Assembly (NCBI RefSeq): GCF_014192015.1
Contig: NZ_JACHXJ010000001.1
Span: forward strand, 1,116,001-1,180,000
Direction: 5' to 3'
Length of the DNA: 64,000 bases
Origin: Paenibacillus rhizosphaerae
Lineage (GTDB): Bacteria; Bacillota; Bacilli; Paenibacillales; Paenibacillaceae
The notes beneath the pieces were generated by a model that ran no database searches, was not told the DNA's origin, and saw only the letters and a program-made list of their open reading frames with translations. The translations under genes were made by a program, and so were the position numbers. The stretch's first letter is position 1, and every line of letters starts with the position of its first letter. Shown in pieces: positions 1 through 8,006 of this stretch.

Positions 1-366
1 AACCTCGTGAATGTCGCTGAGCCAGTCCTGCCAGCGGGAGCCCTGGGTTTCGACGGCTATCCGGATCCCCTGGCTTTCCAGCAGGCTCACAAGCGAGCCG
101 AGCTGGGGCAGCAGGGCGGGATTGCCGCCGGACAGGGTAACGTGGGAGAAGCGCGCGCCGCCGATCCGCTGAAGCTCATCCCAGATGTCGTCGGCGCTTA
201 TTTGGCGGATGTCCGCCTTGGCGCTGCCGTCCCACGTAAAAGCGGAGTCGCACCAGGAGCAGCGGTAATCGCAGCCCGCGGTGCGCACGAACATCGTCTT
301 CTGGCCGATGACCATGCCCTCGCCCTGAACCGTCGGGCCGAAAATTTCAAGCACAGGAATGTTCAT
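1..366 (-). CDS. queE: 7-carboxy-7-deazaguanine synthase QueE (partial, N-terminal 122 residues)
   Basis: Radical-SAM enzyme that converts 6-carboxytetrahydropterin to 7-carboxy-7-deazaguanine in queuosine precursor synthesis. The protein starts [17 protein letters not shown], the substrate-side signature of QueE, followed by a cysteine triad CDYRCSWCD (CX3CX2C) that would bind the 4Fe-4S cluster, then SAFTW and the TLSGGNPAL segment typical of the family. The start ATG overlaps the queD stop codon (ATGA), so it is translationally coupled and lies third in the queC-queD-queE operon under the preQ1 riboswitch. The gene runs off the left edge of the window; about half of a normal-length QueE is present. 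Confidence 0.93.
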   Translation of the reverse strand, partial: MNIPVLEIFGPTVQGEGMVIGQKTMFVRTAGCDYRCSWCDSAFTWDGSAKADIRQISADDIWDELQRIGGARFSHVTLSGGNPALLPQLGSLVSLLESQGIRIAVETQGSRWQDWLSDIHEV

Positions 367-848
367 TCGTACATCCACTCCCGTCTCGCCTCGGCATAGC
401 TGGTAGGCGTTTCATACAAGCGGACGAATTCGGTCCGGCCGCCTTCGATTCGGTATTCCCCGGATGCAAGTGCCTCCTCCATCCGTTCAAACAGCCACAC
501 GACGATGTTCTCGGCGGTCGTATTCATCGAAGGCAGCGTTTCGTTTAAATAGCGGTGATCCAGGGAGGGTTCGATCCGCTCCTTCCAGATTTGCTTGATC
601 AGGCCAAAGTCGGCGGTAATGCCGATTTCATCGGGGTAGGCGCTGATGCCAAAGACGGCTTTATACGTATGGCCGTGCAAGTTTTTGCACTTGCCCTCAT
701 AGGCATGCAAGTGATGCGCGGCGTCGAAAGTAAATTCTTTGCTCACGAGGACCCTCTTATGGTGATAGCGCAGGTCGGATGGCTGGATGTCTTCCCCCAG
801 CTTTTGCAGCCGGTCCACGATGCGGAATTCGCCGGGAGTCTTGGTCAT
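363..848 (-). CDS. queD: 6-carboxy-5,6,7,8-tetrahydropterin synthase QueD
   Basis: Member of the PTPS/QueD family that turns dihydroneopterin triphosphate into 6-carboxytetrahydropterin, the second step of preQ0 synthesis. The 161-residue protein carries the zinc and catalytic signature [20 protein letters not shown] (conserved Cys and the HGH pair) and a late [14 protein letters not shown] segment usual for QueD. Its start overlaps the queC stop by four bases and its stop overlaps the queE start, so the three genes form a tightly coupled operon. About 30 extra residues precede the usual family start (the VLVSKEFTF segment); an internal start cannot be excluded. Confidence 0.95.
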   Translation of the reverse strand: MTKTPGEFRIVDRLQKLGEDIQPSDLRYHHKRVLVSKEFTFDAAHHLHAYEGKCKNLHGHTYKAVFGISAYPDEIGITADFGLIKQIWKERIEPSLDHRYLNETLPSMNTTAENIVVWLFERMEEALASGEYRIEGGRTEFVRLYETPTSYAEARREWMYE

Positions 849-1513
849 GGCTGCAGCGCCTCCGATTTGGATTGAAGGTATTTGTCAAGACCGGCCTTGC
901 GCAGCCGGCAGGCGGGGCATTCACCGCACCCGTCGCCGATGATGCCGTTATAACAGGTCAGCGTGCGCTCGCGGACAAACGGGAAGGCGCCCAGGTCGTC
1001 GGCAAGCTTCCAGGTTTCCGCTTTGTCGAGCCACATCAGCGGCGTATGAATAACAAAATCGTAGTCCATGGCCAGGTTCAGAGTCACATTCAGCGACTTG
1101 ACGAAAGCATCCCTGCAGTCCGGGTATCCGCTGAAGTCTGTTTCGCACACGCCGGTCACCAGATGTCTGGCTCCGGATTGCTTGCCCAGCACGGCGGCGA
1201 AGCTGAGGAACAGATGGTTCCGGCCGTCCACGAACGTGCTCGGAAGCTCGCCTTCCTCCTGCGTGATTTCAATGTCGCTGCGCGTCAGCGCGTTCGGAGC
1301 GAGCTGATTCAGCAGGCTCATGTCCAGCACGGTGTTCTTCACGCCGAGCTCTGCGGCGATCGACTGTGCACATTCGATTTCGAGCCGATGGCGCTGACCG
1401 TAGTCGAACGTAACCGTTTCGACTTCTTTGAACTGCCGGAGCGCCCAGAACAGGCAGGTCGTACTGTCCTGACCGCCGCTGAATACGACGACCGCTTTTT
1501 CGTTTTTGAGCAT
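845..1513 (-). CDS. queC: 7-cyano-7-deazaguanine synthase QueC
   Basis: ATP-dependent enzyme that converts 7-carboxy-7-deazaguanine to preQ0. The 222-residue protein opens with a PP-loop ATPase motif, [18 protein letters not shown], and closes with a four-cysteine zinc site ([17 protein letters not shown]). It is the first gene of the queCDE operon. An AAGGAGAGG ribosome site sits seven bases before the ATG. The 220-base leader holds a preQ1-I aptamer and an intrinsic terminator, so expression should fall when preQ1 is plentiful. Confidence 0.96.
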   Translation of the reverse strand: MLKNEKAVVVFSGGQDSTTCLFWALRQFKEVETVTFDYGQRHRLEIECAQSIAAELGVKNTVLDMSLLNQLAPNALTRSDIEITQEEGELPSTFVDGRNHLFLSFAAVLGKQSGARHLVTGVCETDFSGYPDCRDAFVKSLNVTLNLAMDYDFVIHTPLMWLDKAETWKLADDLGAFPFVRERTLTCYNGIIGDGCGECPACRLRKAGLDKYLQSKSEALQP

Positions 1514-1606
1514 AAAAAAACCTCTCCTTCATGATTTGGTCCGGTAGGCAGGGCTGGAAAGCACCTGATCTCCGGCAGAAGAGAGAGGATTCTTGAACTG
1601 ATCCGT

Positions 1607-1642
1607 AAAAAAACAAGCCCGGTCTTTATGGCCAAAGAGGGC
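1607..1642 (-). terminator. Expression-platform terminator of the preQ1 riboswitch
   Basis: On the minus strand a hairpin with arms GCCCTCTTT and AAAGACCGGGC is followed by TTGTTTTTTT. It lies directly after the preQ1 aptamer and about 95 bases before queC, the placement expected for ligand-controlled transcription termination. Confidence 0.82.
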
Positions 1643-1645
1643 AGT

Positions 1646-1680
1646 CTTAGTTTTTTATAGAGGGAGTTCGCGAACCTCTC
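1646..1680 (-). promoter_or_regulatory. preQ1 class I riboswitch aptamer
   Basis: Read on the minus strand the element runs GAGAGGTTCGCGAACTCC then CTCTATAAAAAACTAAG. The AGAGGTTC start, the CCCTCTATAAAAAACTA core and the A-rich tail that folds back as an H-type pseudoknot match the compact preQ1-I consensus upstream of Bacillus queC. It lies in the queC leader, so sequence and context agree. Binding of preQ1 is expected to favour the terminator just downstream. Confidence 0.92.
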
Positions 1681-1735
1681 CCGCGCGGAAACGCGCGGAT
1701 TTTCTTCAATTGAGCGCAGAGTGCTGCGCCGCACT

Positions 1736-1744
1736 ATTATATCA
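1736..1744 (-). promoter_or_regulatory. Extended -10 promoter for the queCDE leader
   Basis: The minus strand has TGATATAAT, a perfect extended -10 (TGnTATAAT), about 55 bases upstream of the aptamer. No good -35 is visible 17 bases further upstream, which is tolerated with extended -10 promoters. The site overlaps the last codon and stop of the araC-type gene. Confidence 0.65.
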
Positions 1745-2672
1745 TATCTTTGCGGATGAGGGAGTTTTGGATTTCAACATTCTCGCTGCTGACCTTTTTC
1801 CGGAACTGGCTCGGCGAAATGTTCTTGTACTGCTTGAACTGCTGAATAAAGTAGCTAGAGCTCGAAAATCCCGTTTCCTGGGCGATTTCCGTCATGGTCA
1901 TCTCGGTGGTCAGGAGCAGCTTCTCCGCCTCGGTAATCCGAATGTAGTTCAAATAATTGGTAAACGTTTTGCCCATGATCGCTTTGAAGCGGCGTGAAAA
2001 GTAGCTGTAACTCAGGTTGCAGATCCGTGCGGCGGCCTGGGCGTTGATGTCAAAGCGATAGTTGTCGTCGATGTACTCGAACACTTTCTGCAGCATCTGA
2101 ATGTCCATCTCCTTCAGGGAATGGGCGACATCCCAATGGAGACCGAGGTTTTTCGATTCGCGCAAAAACCACAGAAACAGCCTGCAGATCAGCGTTCGGA
2201 CCGCGAGCTCGAAGCCGTAAGACCGGTTCGTGAATTCGTCGTAAATTTCGCGCACCAGACTCGGGACGACCGTATCCTTGATTTCGGATTCGGCGAACAT
2301 CCGCTGATTGTTCGATTCGGCCATCGTAAACGGCAGCACGTACTTCGATTCGAATACGGTTCTGGACGTCGAGTACAAAATTTCAGGATCGAATTTAATG
2401 ACGATATAAGAGACCTGCTCCTCATCCAGCGCATAGATGGAGTGGGTTTCATGCGAGTGGATCACGATCAGATCGCCCTTGCTAAGGGTATGCGACTCCC
2501 CTCCCAGGAACACCTTGGCTTGTCCCGTGAGAAAATAAAGAATTTCGATATACACGTGCCAATGGGCGTGAACGATCCATCGGCTGCCTGCGCTTTGATG
2601 GATCATGCATTCGTACGGATAGTGGATCGTCCCGATGGATGGGCGGTTCGACTCAAAATAAGGCTCGGTCAT
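1737..2672 (-). CDS. AraC-family transcriptional regulator with N-terminal cupin
   Basis: A 311-residue regulator. Residues 20-110 look like an AraC-type cupin sensor (HAHWHVYIEILYFLTG, then GGESHTLSKGDLIVIHSHETH). The last 100 residues are a double helix-turn-helix (YIDDNYRFDINAQAAARICN, SYSYFSRRFKAIMGKTF, EIAQETGFSSSSYFIQQFKQ). It is divergent from a sugar isomerase/epimerase and a Gfo/Idh/MocA dehydrogenase, so a sugar-responsive activator of those genes is the natural inference. The queC promoter sits inside its 3' end. The effector is unknown. Confidence 0.88.
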   Translation of the reverse strand: MTEPYFESNRPSIGTIHYPYECMIHQSAGSRWIVHAHWHVYIEILYFLTGQAKVFLGGESHTLSKGDLIVIHSHETHSIYALDEEQVSYIVIKFDPEILYSTSRTVFESKYVLPFTMAESNNQRMFAESEIKDTVVPSLVREIYDEFTNRSYGFELAVRTLICRLFLWFLRESKNLGLHWDVAHSLKEMDIQMLQKVFEYIDDNYRFDINAQAAARICNLSYSYFSRRFKAIMGKTFTNYLNYIRITEAEKLLLTTEMTMTEIAQETGFSSSSYFIQQFKQYKNISPSQFRKKVSSENVEIQNSLIRKDMI

Positions 2673-2686
2673 TTTCGCACGCTCCC

Positions 2687-2736
2687 GTTATACAATGACA
2701 AATATTTAATATATTAGAATAGGTTCATTGTATAAC
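2687..2736. promoter_or_regulatory. 12-bp inverted repeat in the divergent araC/isomerase promoter region
   Basis: GTTATACAATGA at 2687-2698 is mirrored exactly by TCATTGTATAAC at 2725-2736, with an AT-rich 26-base middle. Each arm contains a TATAAC that could serve as the -10 of the gene it faces. A symmetric pair of regulator sites or mirrored promoters is the likeliest reading. Confidence 0.5.
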
Positions 2737-2789
2737 TTATCGAGGGATTTTGGTATCGTTACTTTGTATCAACGGAAGGGGTGCAAAGG

Positions 2790-3536
2790 ATGGATAAGGT
2801 GGCATTGCAGTTATATTCAATCAAGGAACTGACAGGAACTGATTTTCTCGGGACGCTCCGGAAGGTTGCGGAGATCGGTTACGACGGCGTCGAATTCGCC
2901 GGTTATTTCAATACTTCCGCCTCGGATTTGAAGAAAGCGCTGGACGAGTATGGCCTGCAGGCGGCCGGCAGCCATATCGGCGTATCCGAGCTGACGGATC
3001 ACCTGGATCGGACGATCGAGTATTCGCAGGAAATTAATAGCGCTTACATCATCTGTCCCGGTCTTCCGGAGGAAATGAGAAACAGCGCTGACAGCTACAA
3101 GCGTACCGCAGAGCTGTTCAACCGTATCGGCGAGCGCTGCAAGCAGAGCGGCATCCGCTTCGGCTATCACAATCACGGCATTGAATTTGAGAAATTCGAT
3201 GGCGAATACGGGCTGGACCTGCTGCTGAACAATACGGATCCTGATCATCTGTTCATCGAGCTGGATACATATTGGGCGGAGCACGCCGGACTGCGCTCGG
3301 TGGATTTTATTAACAAATACAAAGAGCGCTGCGCCATTCTGCACATTAAGGATATGAAGAGCCTGGAGGACAAGCGGAATACGGAAATCGGTTCCGGCAT
3401 CATGGATTTCCGTGCCATTACGGCGGCAGGCAAGCAGTACGGCGTCAACTGGTTTACGGTCGAGCAGGAGGAATATGAAATTCCGCAGCTGGACAGCATC
3501 GGCCAGAGCCTGAAGTATTTAAGGGAAATTTTGTAA
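2790..3536 (+). CDS. Sugar phosphate isomerase/epimerase (xylose isomerase-like TIM barrel)
   Basis: A 248-residue protein of the AP-endonuclease-2/IolE-like TIM-barrel superfamily. Family marks include VALQLYSIKE at the N-terminus, GYDGVEFAGY, RFGYHNHGIEF and LDTYWAEHAG, and ILHIKDM near the end (metal-binding His, Glu and Asp). I place the start at 2790 because GGAAGGGG lies eight bases upstream; a GTG nine bases earlier has no spaced ribosome site. It precedes the dehydrogenase at 3580 and probably acts on the keto-sugar that enzyme makes. The exact substrate cannot be read from sequence. Confidence 0.85.
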   Translation: MDKVALQLYSIKELTGTDFLGTLRKVAEIGYDGVEFAGYFNTSASDLKKALDEYGLQAAGSHIGVSELTDHLDRTIEYSQEINSAYIICPGLPEEMRNSADSYKRTAELFNRIGERCKQSGIRFGYHNHGIEFEKFDGEYGLDLLLNNTDPDHLFIELDTYWAEHAGLRSVDFINKYKERCAILHIKDMKSLEDKRNTEIGSGIMDFRAITAAGKQYGVNWFTVEQEEYEIPQLDSIGQSLKYLREIL

Positions 3537-3579
3537 TTCAGGTGCAATTCCATTTTATATATGAAAAGGAGAATGAGTC

Positions 3580-4701
3580 ATGGCGCAAAATACCGATAGA
3601 GTATTGAAGGTAGCAATCGTGGGCTGCGGAGGCATCGCCAACGGCAAGCACATTCCGAACCTGGTTAACCAGAAAAACGTAGAGCTGGTGGCGTTCTGCG
3701 ACATTATCGAAGAGCGTGCCATCGAGTCCGCGCGCAAAATCGGCAAAGAGGATACAATCAAAATTTACACGGATTACAAAGAATTGCTGAAGGACGAAAG
3801 CATCGACGTCGTGCATGTGTGCACGCCGAACAAATCGCACTCTTTTATTACGATTGACGCCCTTGAATCGGGCAAGCACGTGATGTGTGAAAAGCCGATG
3901 GCCAAGACGGCCAAAGAAGCAAGAGCGATGGTTGAGACCGCCAAGCGGACCGGCAAGAAGCTCACGATCGGCTATGACAACCGCTATCGTCCGGATTCCC
4001 TGACCCTCAAGCAAATTTGTGAAAGAGGCGACCTCGGCGACATTTACTTCGCTAAAGCGCATGCCATCCGCAGACGCGCTGTGCCGACATGGGGCGTATT
4101 CCTGAACGAAGAAGAGCAGGGAGGCGGTCCGTTGATCGATATCGGTACGCACGCGCTGGACCTGACGCTCTGGCTTCTGGACAACTACAAGGTAAAGAGC
4201 GTCAAAGGCAACGTGTACTACAAACTCGGCGACAAGGAAAGCCCTGCCAATGCTTTTGGCCCATGGAAGGCGGAAGAATTTAAGGTGGAGGATTCCGCGT
4301 TCGGCTTTATTACGATGGAGAACGGCGCAACCGTCATTCTGGAAGCGAGCTGGGCGCTTAACACGCTTGACGTGGGCGAAGCTCAGGCTTCCCTGTCCGG
4401 TACGGAAGGCGGCGCGGACATGAAGGACGGCCTGCGCATTAACGGTGAGGACCTTGGCGCGCTGTATACGAAGAAGCCGGAGCTGAAGACAGGCGGAGTC
4501 GCCTACTTCGCAGGCAATTCCGAGAGCCAAGCCGGCAGAGAATGCCGTCTCTGGATCGAGAGCATCCTGAACGATACCGAGCCGTTGGTAAAACCGGAAC
4601 AGGCGCTGGTCGTCACGGAAGTTCTGGAGGCCATTTACGAGTCGGCCCGTACCGGCAAAACGGTATACTTTGACGATCAGCTCGTCACGGCCGAAGGATA
4701 A
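3580..4701 (+). CDS. Gfo/Idh/MocA family oxidoreductase
   Basis: A 373-residue NAD(P)-dependent sugar or inositol-type dehydrogenase. The N-terminal Rossmann fold shows VAIVGCGGIANGKHIPNL, then the CTPNKSH loop and the catalytic-lysine motif HVMCEKPMAKT. The C-terminal half has GGPLIDIGTHALDLTLWLL, the conserved substrate-pocket segment. An AAAGGAGAATGAGTC ribosome site precedes the ATG. It forms one unit with the isomerase and ends at a strong terminator. Substrate unknown. Confidence 0.9.
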   Translation: MAQNTDRVLKVAIVGCGGIANGKHIPNLVNQKNVELVAFCDIIEERAIESARKIGKEDTIKIYTDYKELLKDESIDVVHVCTPNKSHSFITIDALESGKHVMCEKPMAKTAKEARAMVETAKRTGKKLTIGYDNRYRPDSLTLKQICERGDLGDIYFAKAHAIRRRAVPTWGVFLNEEEQGGGPLIDIGTHALDLTLWLLDNYKVKSVKGNVYYKLGDKESPANAFGPWKAEEFKVEDSAFGFITMENGATVILEASWALNTLDVGEAQASLSGTEGGADMKDGLRINGEDLGALYTKKPELKTGGVAYFAGNSESQAGRECRLWIESILNDTEPLVKPEQALVVTEVLEAIYESARTGKTVYFDDQLVTAEG

Positions 4702-4738
4702 GCTCAGCTCTGCCAAGATCAATACGTTGCAGTACAAT

Positions 4739-4768
4739 AAAACCGTCCGGCTGCTGCCGGACGGTTTT
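4739..4768 (+). terminator. Intrinsic terminator after the Gfo/Idh/MocA gene
   Basis: Arms AACCGTCCGGC and GCCGGACGGTT with a four-base loop, followed by TTT. It ends the isomerase-dehydrogenase operon. Confidence 0.85.
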
Positions 4769-4844
4769 ATTCGGGTGGAAGGCTTTTTGTAGAAGTGCTC
4801 TTCCCGCGCAGCTGTCCCCGGATCAGCGGTGATGTACAGGGGAA

Positions 4845-4879
4845 GGCCGGATTCCTGGTTTCGAGGATCCGGCTTTTTT
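4845..4879 (+). terminator. Second hairpin with T-tract
   Basis: GCCGGATTCC and GGATCCGGC flank a short loop and are followed by six T. It may be a backup terminator for the operon ending at 4701, since no gene lies between. Confidence 0.6.
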
Positions 4880-5161
4880 GTGCCTGAAGGGGATGTTAGC
4901 CCTGTCATGGAATCGTCTCCTGGTAGACGGTTATACCTAATTTGTTGATCAAATTGTGTACAAATGCTAGAAGCTATTAAAAAATAGGAAAAATTGGCCG
5001 AATAGTATTAATGAACGTTTGTTTTTCGTAGGAGGTTCATCCTAAACGAAATGATGATTTAGGGATAATGTACTAGATTTCACGCTTTTTATTTTGTAGC
5101 AGATGCTGTCGTAAGCGGACCTGTTAAATACGAATGGAGCCGCGTGCTCAGGAGGTTTTTG
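4880..5161. other. AT-rich intergenic region upstream of the PPTase gene
   Basis: No convincing gene. It holds TTGATC, 17 bases, then TAGAAG as a weak promoter candidate (about 4943-4971) and a small inverted repeat TAGGA...TCCTA near 5029-5044. Nothing else stands out. Confidence 0.4.
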
Positions 5162-5857
5162 ATGATCAGATTGTATATGCTTGCGATCAAGAACGTTTCT
5201 GCCGCGCAATTCGATCATTTTATGAAACGGGTCTCTCCCGAACGAATCAGACAAGTACGACGAATCAGAAACAGGAGGGATGCTGTAAGAAGCCTGTTTG
5301 GCGAAGTCATGGTGCGCTGGGGGGTGAGCCAGGTAAAGCCCGCTGCCGCTTTTTCCAAGCCATGGATGCGCAGCGAATTCGGCAAACCGGTCTTTGCGGA
5401 CGAACCGGACATTCATTTTAATCTTTCCCATTCCGGAGATTGGGTGGTAGCCGCCATCGGCCCGTCTGAACTCGGAGTGGATGTCGAGCAGGTGCTCCCT
5501 GTGAACCCGGGAATTGCTGAATCATGTTTTTCACCCGCTGAACTCGGGCTGCTTCAATGCTTGCCGGAAGAAGAGCGGCTGGGCCGGTTTTATGACATTT
5601 GGACGCTCAAAGAAAGCTATACCAAGTGCATCGGTAAAGGATTAAGTCAGCCGCTGGACTCATTTACGATCACGATTTGCCGGGACGGCAAGATAGAGTA
5701 CAGCGGCCCTGAAGAGGAAGCACGCAATTATCAGTTTATGCTGATCCCTGTGGAAGGACCATATAAACTCGCGGTCTGTACAAAAGCAAGGAGGCCGATC
5801 GAAATATATGAACCGGAAATGGATCAACTTTTAGGCATGGAGATGTTTTCAGGTTAA
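5162..5857 (+). CDS. 4'-phosphopantetheinyl transferase, Sfp type
   Basis: A 231-residue enzyme that moves the phosphopantetheine arm of CoA onto carrier-protein serines. The signature pieces are present: IHFNLSHSGDWVVAA, then GVDVEQV with the Mg-binding acidic residues, and the WTLKESYTKCIGKGL motif. An AGGAGG lies six bases before the ATG at 5162; an upstream in-frame GTG at 5144 lies before that site and is unlikely. It sits just ahead of the NRPS-reductase operon, whose carrier domain needs this modification, so functional partnership is likely although transcription is separate. Confidence 0.92.
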   Translation: MIRLYMLAIKNVSAAQFDHFMKRVSPERIRQVRRIRNRRDAVRSLFGEVMVRWGVSQVKPAAAFSKPWMRSEFGKPVFADEPDIHFNLSHSGDWVVAAIGPSELGVDVEQVLPVNPGIAESCFSPAELGLLQCLPEEERLGRFYDIWTLKESYTKCIGKGLSQPLDSFTITICRDGKIEYSGPEEEARNYQFMLIPVEGPYKLAVCTKARRPIEIYEPEMDQLLGMEMFSG

Positions 5858-5911
5858 TTTCTGAAATGAATGGAAATACCCATGAAAATTATGGTAGACT
5901 AGGTTTGTGAT

Positions 5912-5940
5912 TTGAATATTTTATAGTTACTAATTATTAA
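5912..5940 (+). promoter_or_regulatory. Candidate promoter for the c-di-GMP leader
   Basis: TTGAAT, 17 bases, TATTAA. Spacing is ideal and each box matches consensus at four of six positions. It would start transcripts about 20 bases before the aptamer. Confidence 0.45.
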
Positions 5941-5964
5941 TTAGTTTCTATAAAAGCGTAATTG

Positions 5965-6060
5965 AAAATTCCATAGGCAAAACTGCTGAAAAGCAGTGAC
6001 GCAAAGCTATAGGGACTACTTCCGAACCGGGATATGTCAGCCAGTTGCAAATGAATTGGT
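5965..6060 (+). promoter_or_regulatory. Cyclic-di-GMP class I (GEMM-I) riboswitch
   Basis: The core reads CCATAGGCAAAACTGCTGAA then AAGCAGTGACGCAAAGC, followed by TATAGGGACTA and, after a variable arm, ATGTCAGCCAGTTGC. CTGCT-GAAA-AGCAG is the conserved GNRA-capped stem, GACGCAAAGC is the invariant junction, and CAGCC-AGTTGC is the conserved 3' side. The closing stem P1 can form between AATTCCAT..GCAA and TTGC..ATG..AATT. It leads straight into a chemotaxis receptor, a usual kind of c-di-GMP-controlled gene. Confidence 0.93.
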
Positions 6061-6062
6061 GA

Positions 6063-6098
6063 GCTGTGGTTTGCATTCCCATAGGTTGCTATTTTTTT
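6063..6098 (+). terminator. Candidate expression-platform terminator of the c-di-GMP riboswitch
   Basis: AGC-TGTGG pairs with CCATA-(GGTT)-GCT, then ATTTTTTT. The stem is bulged and modest. The 3' strand of aptamer stem P1 lies just upstream and could be drawn into alternative pairings, so the ON or OFF sense is not readable by eye. Confidence 0.45.
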
Positions 6099-6231
6099 GC
6101 CCTGAACATGCTGTTTTCTGCCGTGGGGAGGTGTTATTCGAGAAAAGCCAAGACCGTTTCTAGTATGGCCGGGTGGATAGGCGCCTGGAAGATTACATAA
6201 CAGAGAGACAGACCAAAGGAGAGTAACGAGA

Positions 6232-8004
6232 ATGAGCAAGTTTCAGCAATTTACCAAGAAATGGCGGTTTAAAAATTTAAGTATTGTAAGCAGAAGTATG
6301 ATGCTGACCAGTCTTTATATTTTCATCACCGGGGCGGTCGTGATTGGGGCAAGCTTTTATATTCAGGGCACCGTCCTGACCGAGCAGCTGCAGTCGGATT
6401 CCGGTAAAACGATGGATGCCCTGGTGAAGAGCGTATCGGTACAAGACGTTGAGCAGGCGAAGGATGTAAAGGATCCCAACGCCGCTGTCCAGCAAAAGCT
6501 CACGGGTATTTTTGACGAGCTGTCCCGTACGCATCCGAATATTGCCCAAGGGTATATTTTCGGGCCTGAGCTTGAAGGGGGTAATCAAACCTCGATTATT
6601 TCGATGCCGACGGCTGTGCTGGAAATGTTCGACAAAGATAATTTGCATCTGGGCGACCTGTACGAGCAGCCTAAAATTCATGCCGACGCCGTCCGCGAAA
6701 TGCTGAAAACGAAAAAGCTGGTGTTTACCAAAGCCTATACAGATAACTATGGTACTTGGATAACGGTCCTGTATCCGTTCCAGGATGCAGGCGGCAATAT
6801 CTTCGCCTATATGGGCATCGACGTGGATGCCAGCCTGGTCTCCGCCGGGCAAAATGATCTGCTTCGCAACACGCTGTTTGCGCTGCTGTTAACGCTGGTT
6901 ATCGTACTGGCGCTGCAGTATTACACGAACAGACGGACCTTTGCCCCGATCAAAACGCTGATGACGGCGCTGGACAAGCTCAGCAAGGGGGATTTTACCG
7001 TACAGCTGAAGGCCGGCGACGATGAGCTTGGGCAGGTTAACGCCAAATTCAACACGATGGTGAACCAAATCAACGAGCTGGTAGGGACGATTAAAAAAGT
7101 ATCGGAGCAGTCCGCAGAGCAATCGAAGTTCCTGTTCTCGGCTGTGGAGAACAATAACAAAAATTCGTCGGCCATTACGAAAAATATAGAACAGATGTCC
7201 GAGCGGGTTGCATTGCAGAGCACGTCCATCACGGAGAGCGTCGTTTCGCTGGAGGAGATTTCGTCTGGCGTCAACACGATTGCCGGCAATACCTCCGAGC
7301 TGTCAGACATTTCGATGCAGATGAAGGATCAGTCGGAAAAAGGAAATGAGAACGTTGAGCAGGTCATCAAGCAGATGAATTCAATCAACCACTCGGTTAA
7401 AAATTCCGTGGACATTATTGAGAAGCTGCAGGTCCGTTCCCAGGAAATCGGCCAAATTGTCCAGGTCATTACGGAGATCGCTTCCCAGACGAATCTGCTG
7501 TCCTTGAACGCGAGTATCGAGGCGGCCCGGGCCGGCGAGGAAGGCCGGGGATTTGCTGTGGTAGCCGATGAGGTCAAAAAATTGTCCGAAGAGTCCAGAA
7601 AATCCGCCACGCAAATTATCGAGCTGATCCGCTTCATTCAGGATGAGACCGCACTGGCCGTCGAGGCCATCAGCGAAGGTGAGCAGAACGTCGCCAAAGG
7701 GATTGAGGTCGTCAAGGAAACCGGCTCCCTGTTTAGAGGCATGATGATCGCGACCGATTCGGTCACGAGCCAAATTCAGGAGGTGTCTGCAGCGACGCAG
7801 CAAATGGTAGCCGAAACCGAGCAAATTACGGCTTCCATCAAACAACTTGCGGAGCTGGCGGAGAAAAACTCGGCCGTATCCAGCGAGATCAAGACGAGCG
7901 CCCAGGAGCAGCAGGCTTCCTTTGACAGAATTTATGATTCCGCCAATCAGATGAACCAGGTGGCTGACCAATTGGAAACCTTAGTTGACAAATTGCGGGT
8001 GTAA
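6232..8004 (+). CDS. Methyl-accepting chemotaxis protein
   Basis: A 590-residue membrane receptor. Two membrane helices (about residues 22-45 and 209-229) frame an external Cache-like ligand domain of about 160 residues. A HAMP segment follows (about 228-285), then a long coiled-coil signalling domain. The kinase-contact tip ITEIASQTNLLSLNASIEAA with ARAGEEGRGFAVVADEV lies near residues 412-448. The gene is led by a c-di-GMP-I riboswitch, so its level should follow c-di-GMP. Its stop is two bases before the NRPS gene, implying co-transcription. The ligand is unknown. Confidence 0.94.
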   Translation: MSKFQQFTKKWRFKNLSIVSRSMMLTSLYIFITGAVVIGASFYIQGTVLTEQLQSDSGKTMDALVKSVSVQDVEQAKDVKDPNAAVQQKLTGIFDELSRTHPNIAQGYIFGPELEGGNQTSIISMPTAVLEMFDKDNLHLGDLYEQPKIHADAVREMLKTKKLVFTKAYTDNYGTWITVLYPFQDAGGNIFAYMGIDVDASLVSAGQNDLLRNTLFALLLTLVIVLALQYYTNRRTFAPIKTLMTALDKLSKGDFTVQLKAGDDELGQVNAKFNTMVNQINELVGTIKKVSEQSAEQSKFLFSAVENNNKNSSAITKNIEQMSERVALQSTSITESVVSLEEISSGVNTIAGNTSELSDISMQMKDQSEKGNENVEQVIKQMNSINHSVKNSVDIIEKLQVRSQEIGQIVQVITEIASQTNLLSLNASIEAARAGEEGRGFAVVADEVKKLSEESRKSATQIIELIRFIQDETALAVEAISEGEQNVAKGIEVVKETGSLFRGMMIATDSVTSQIQEVSAATQQMVAETEQITASIKQLAELAEKNSAVSSEIKTSAQEQQASFDRIYDSANQMNQVADQLETLVDKLRV

Positions 8005-8006
8005 TC

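Noticed and set aside
3538-4908. Long minus-strand open frame (456 codons) opposite the Gfo/Idh/MocA gene
   Set aside because: It is antisense to an unmistakable dehydrogenase, crosses its terminator, and has no family motifs or ribosome site.
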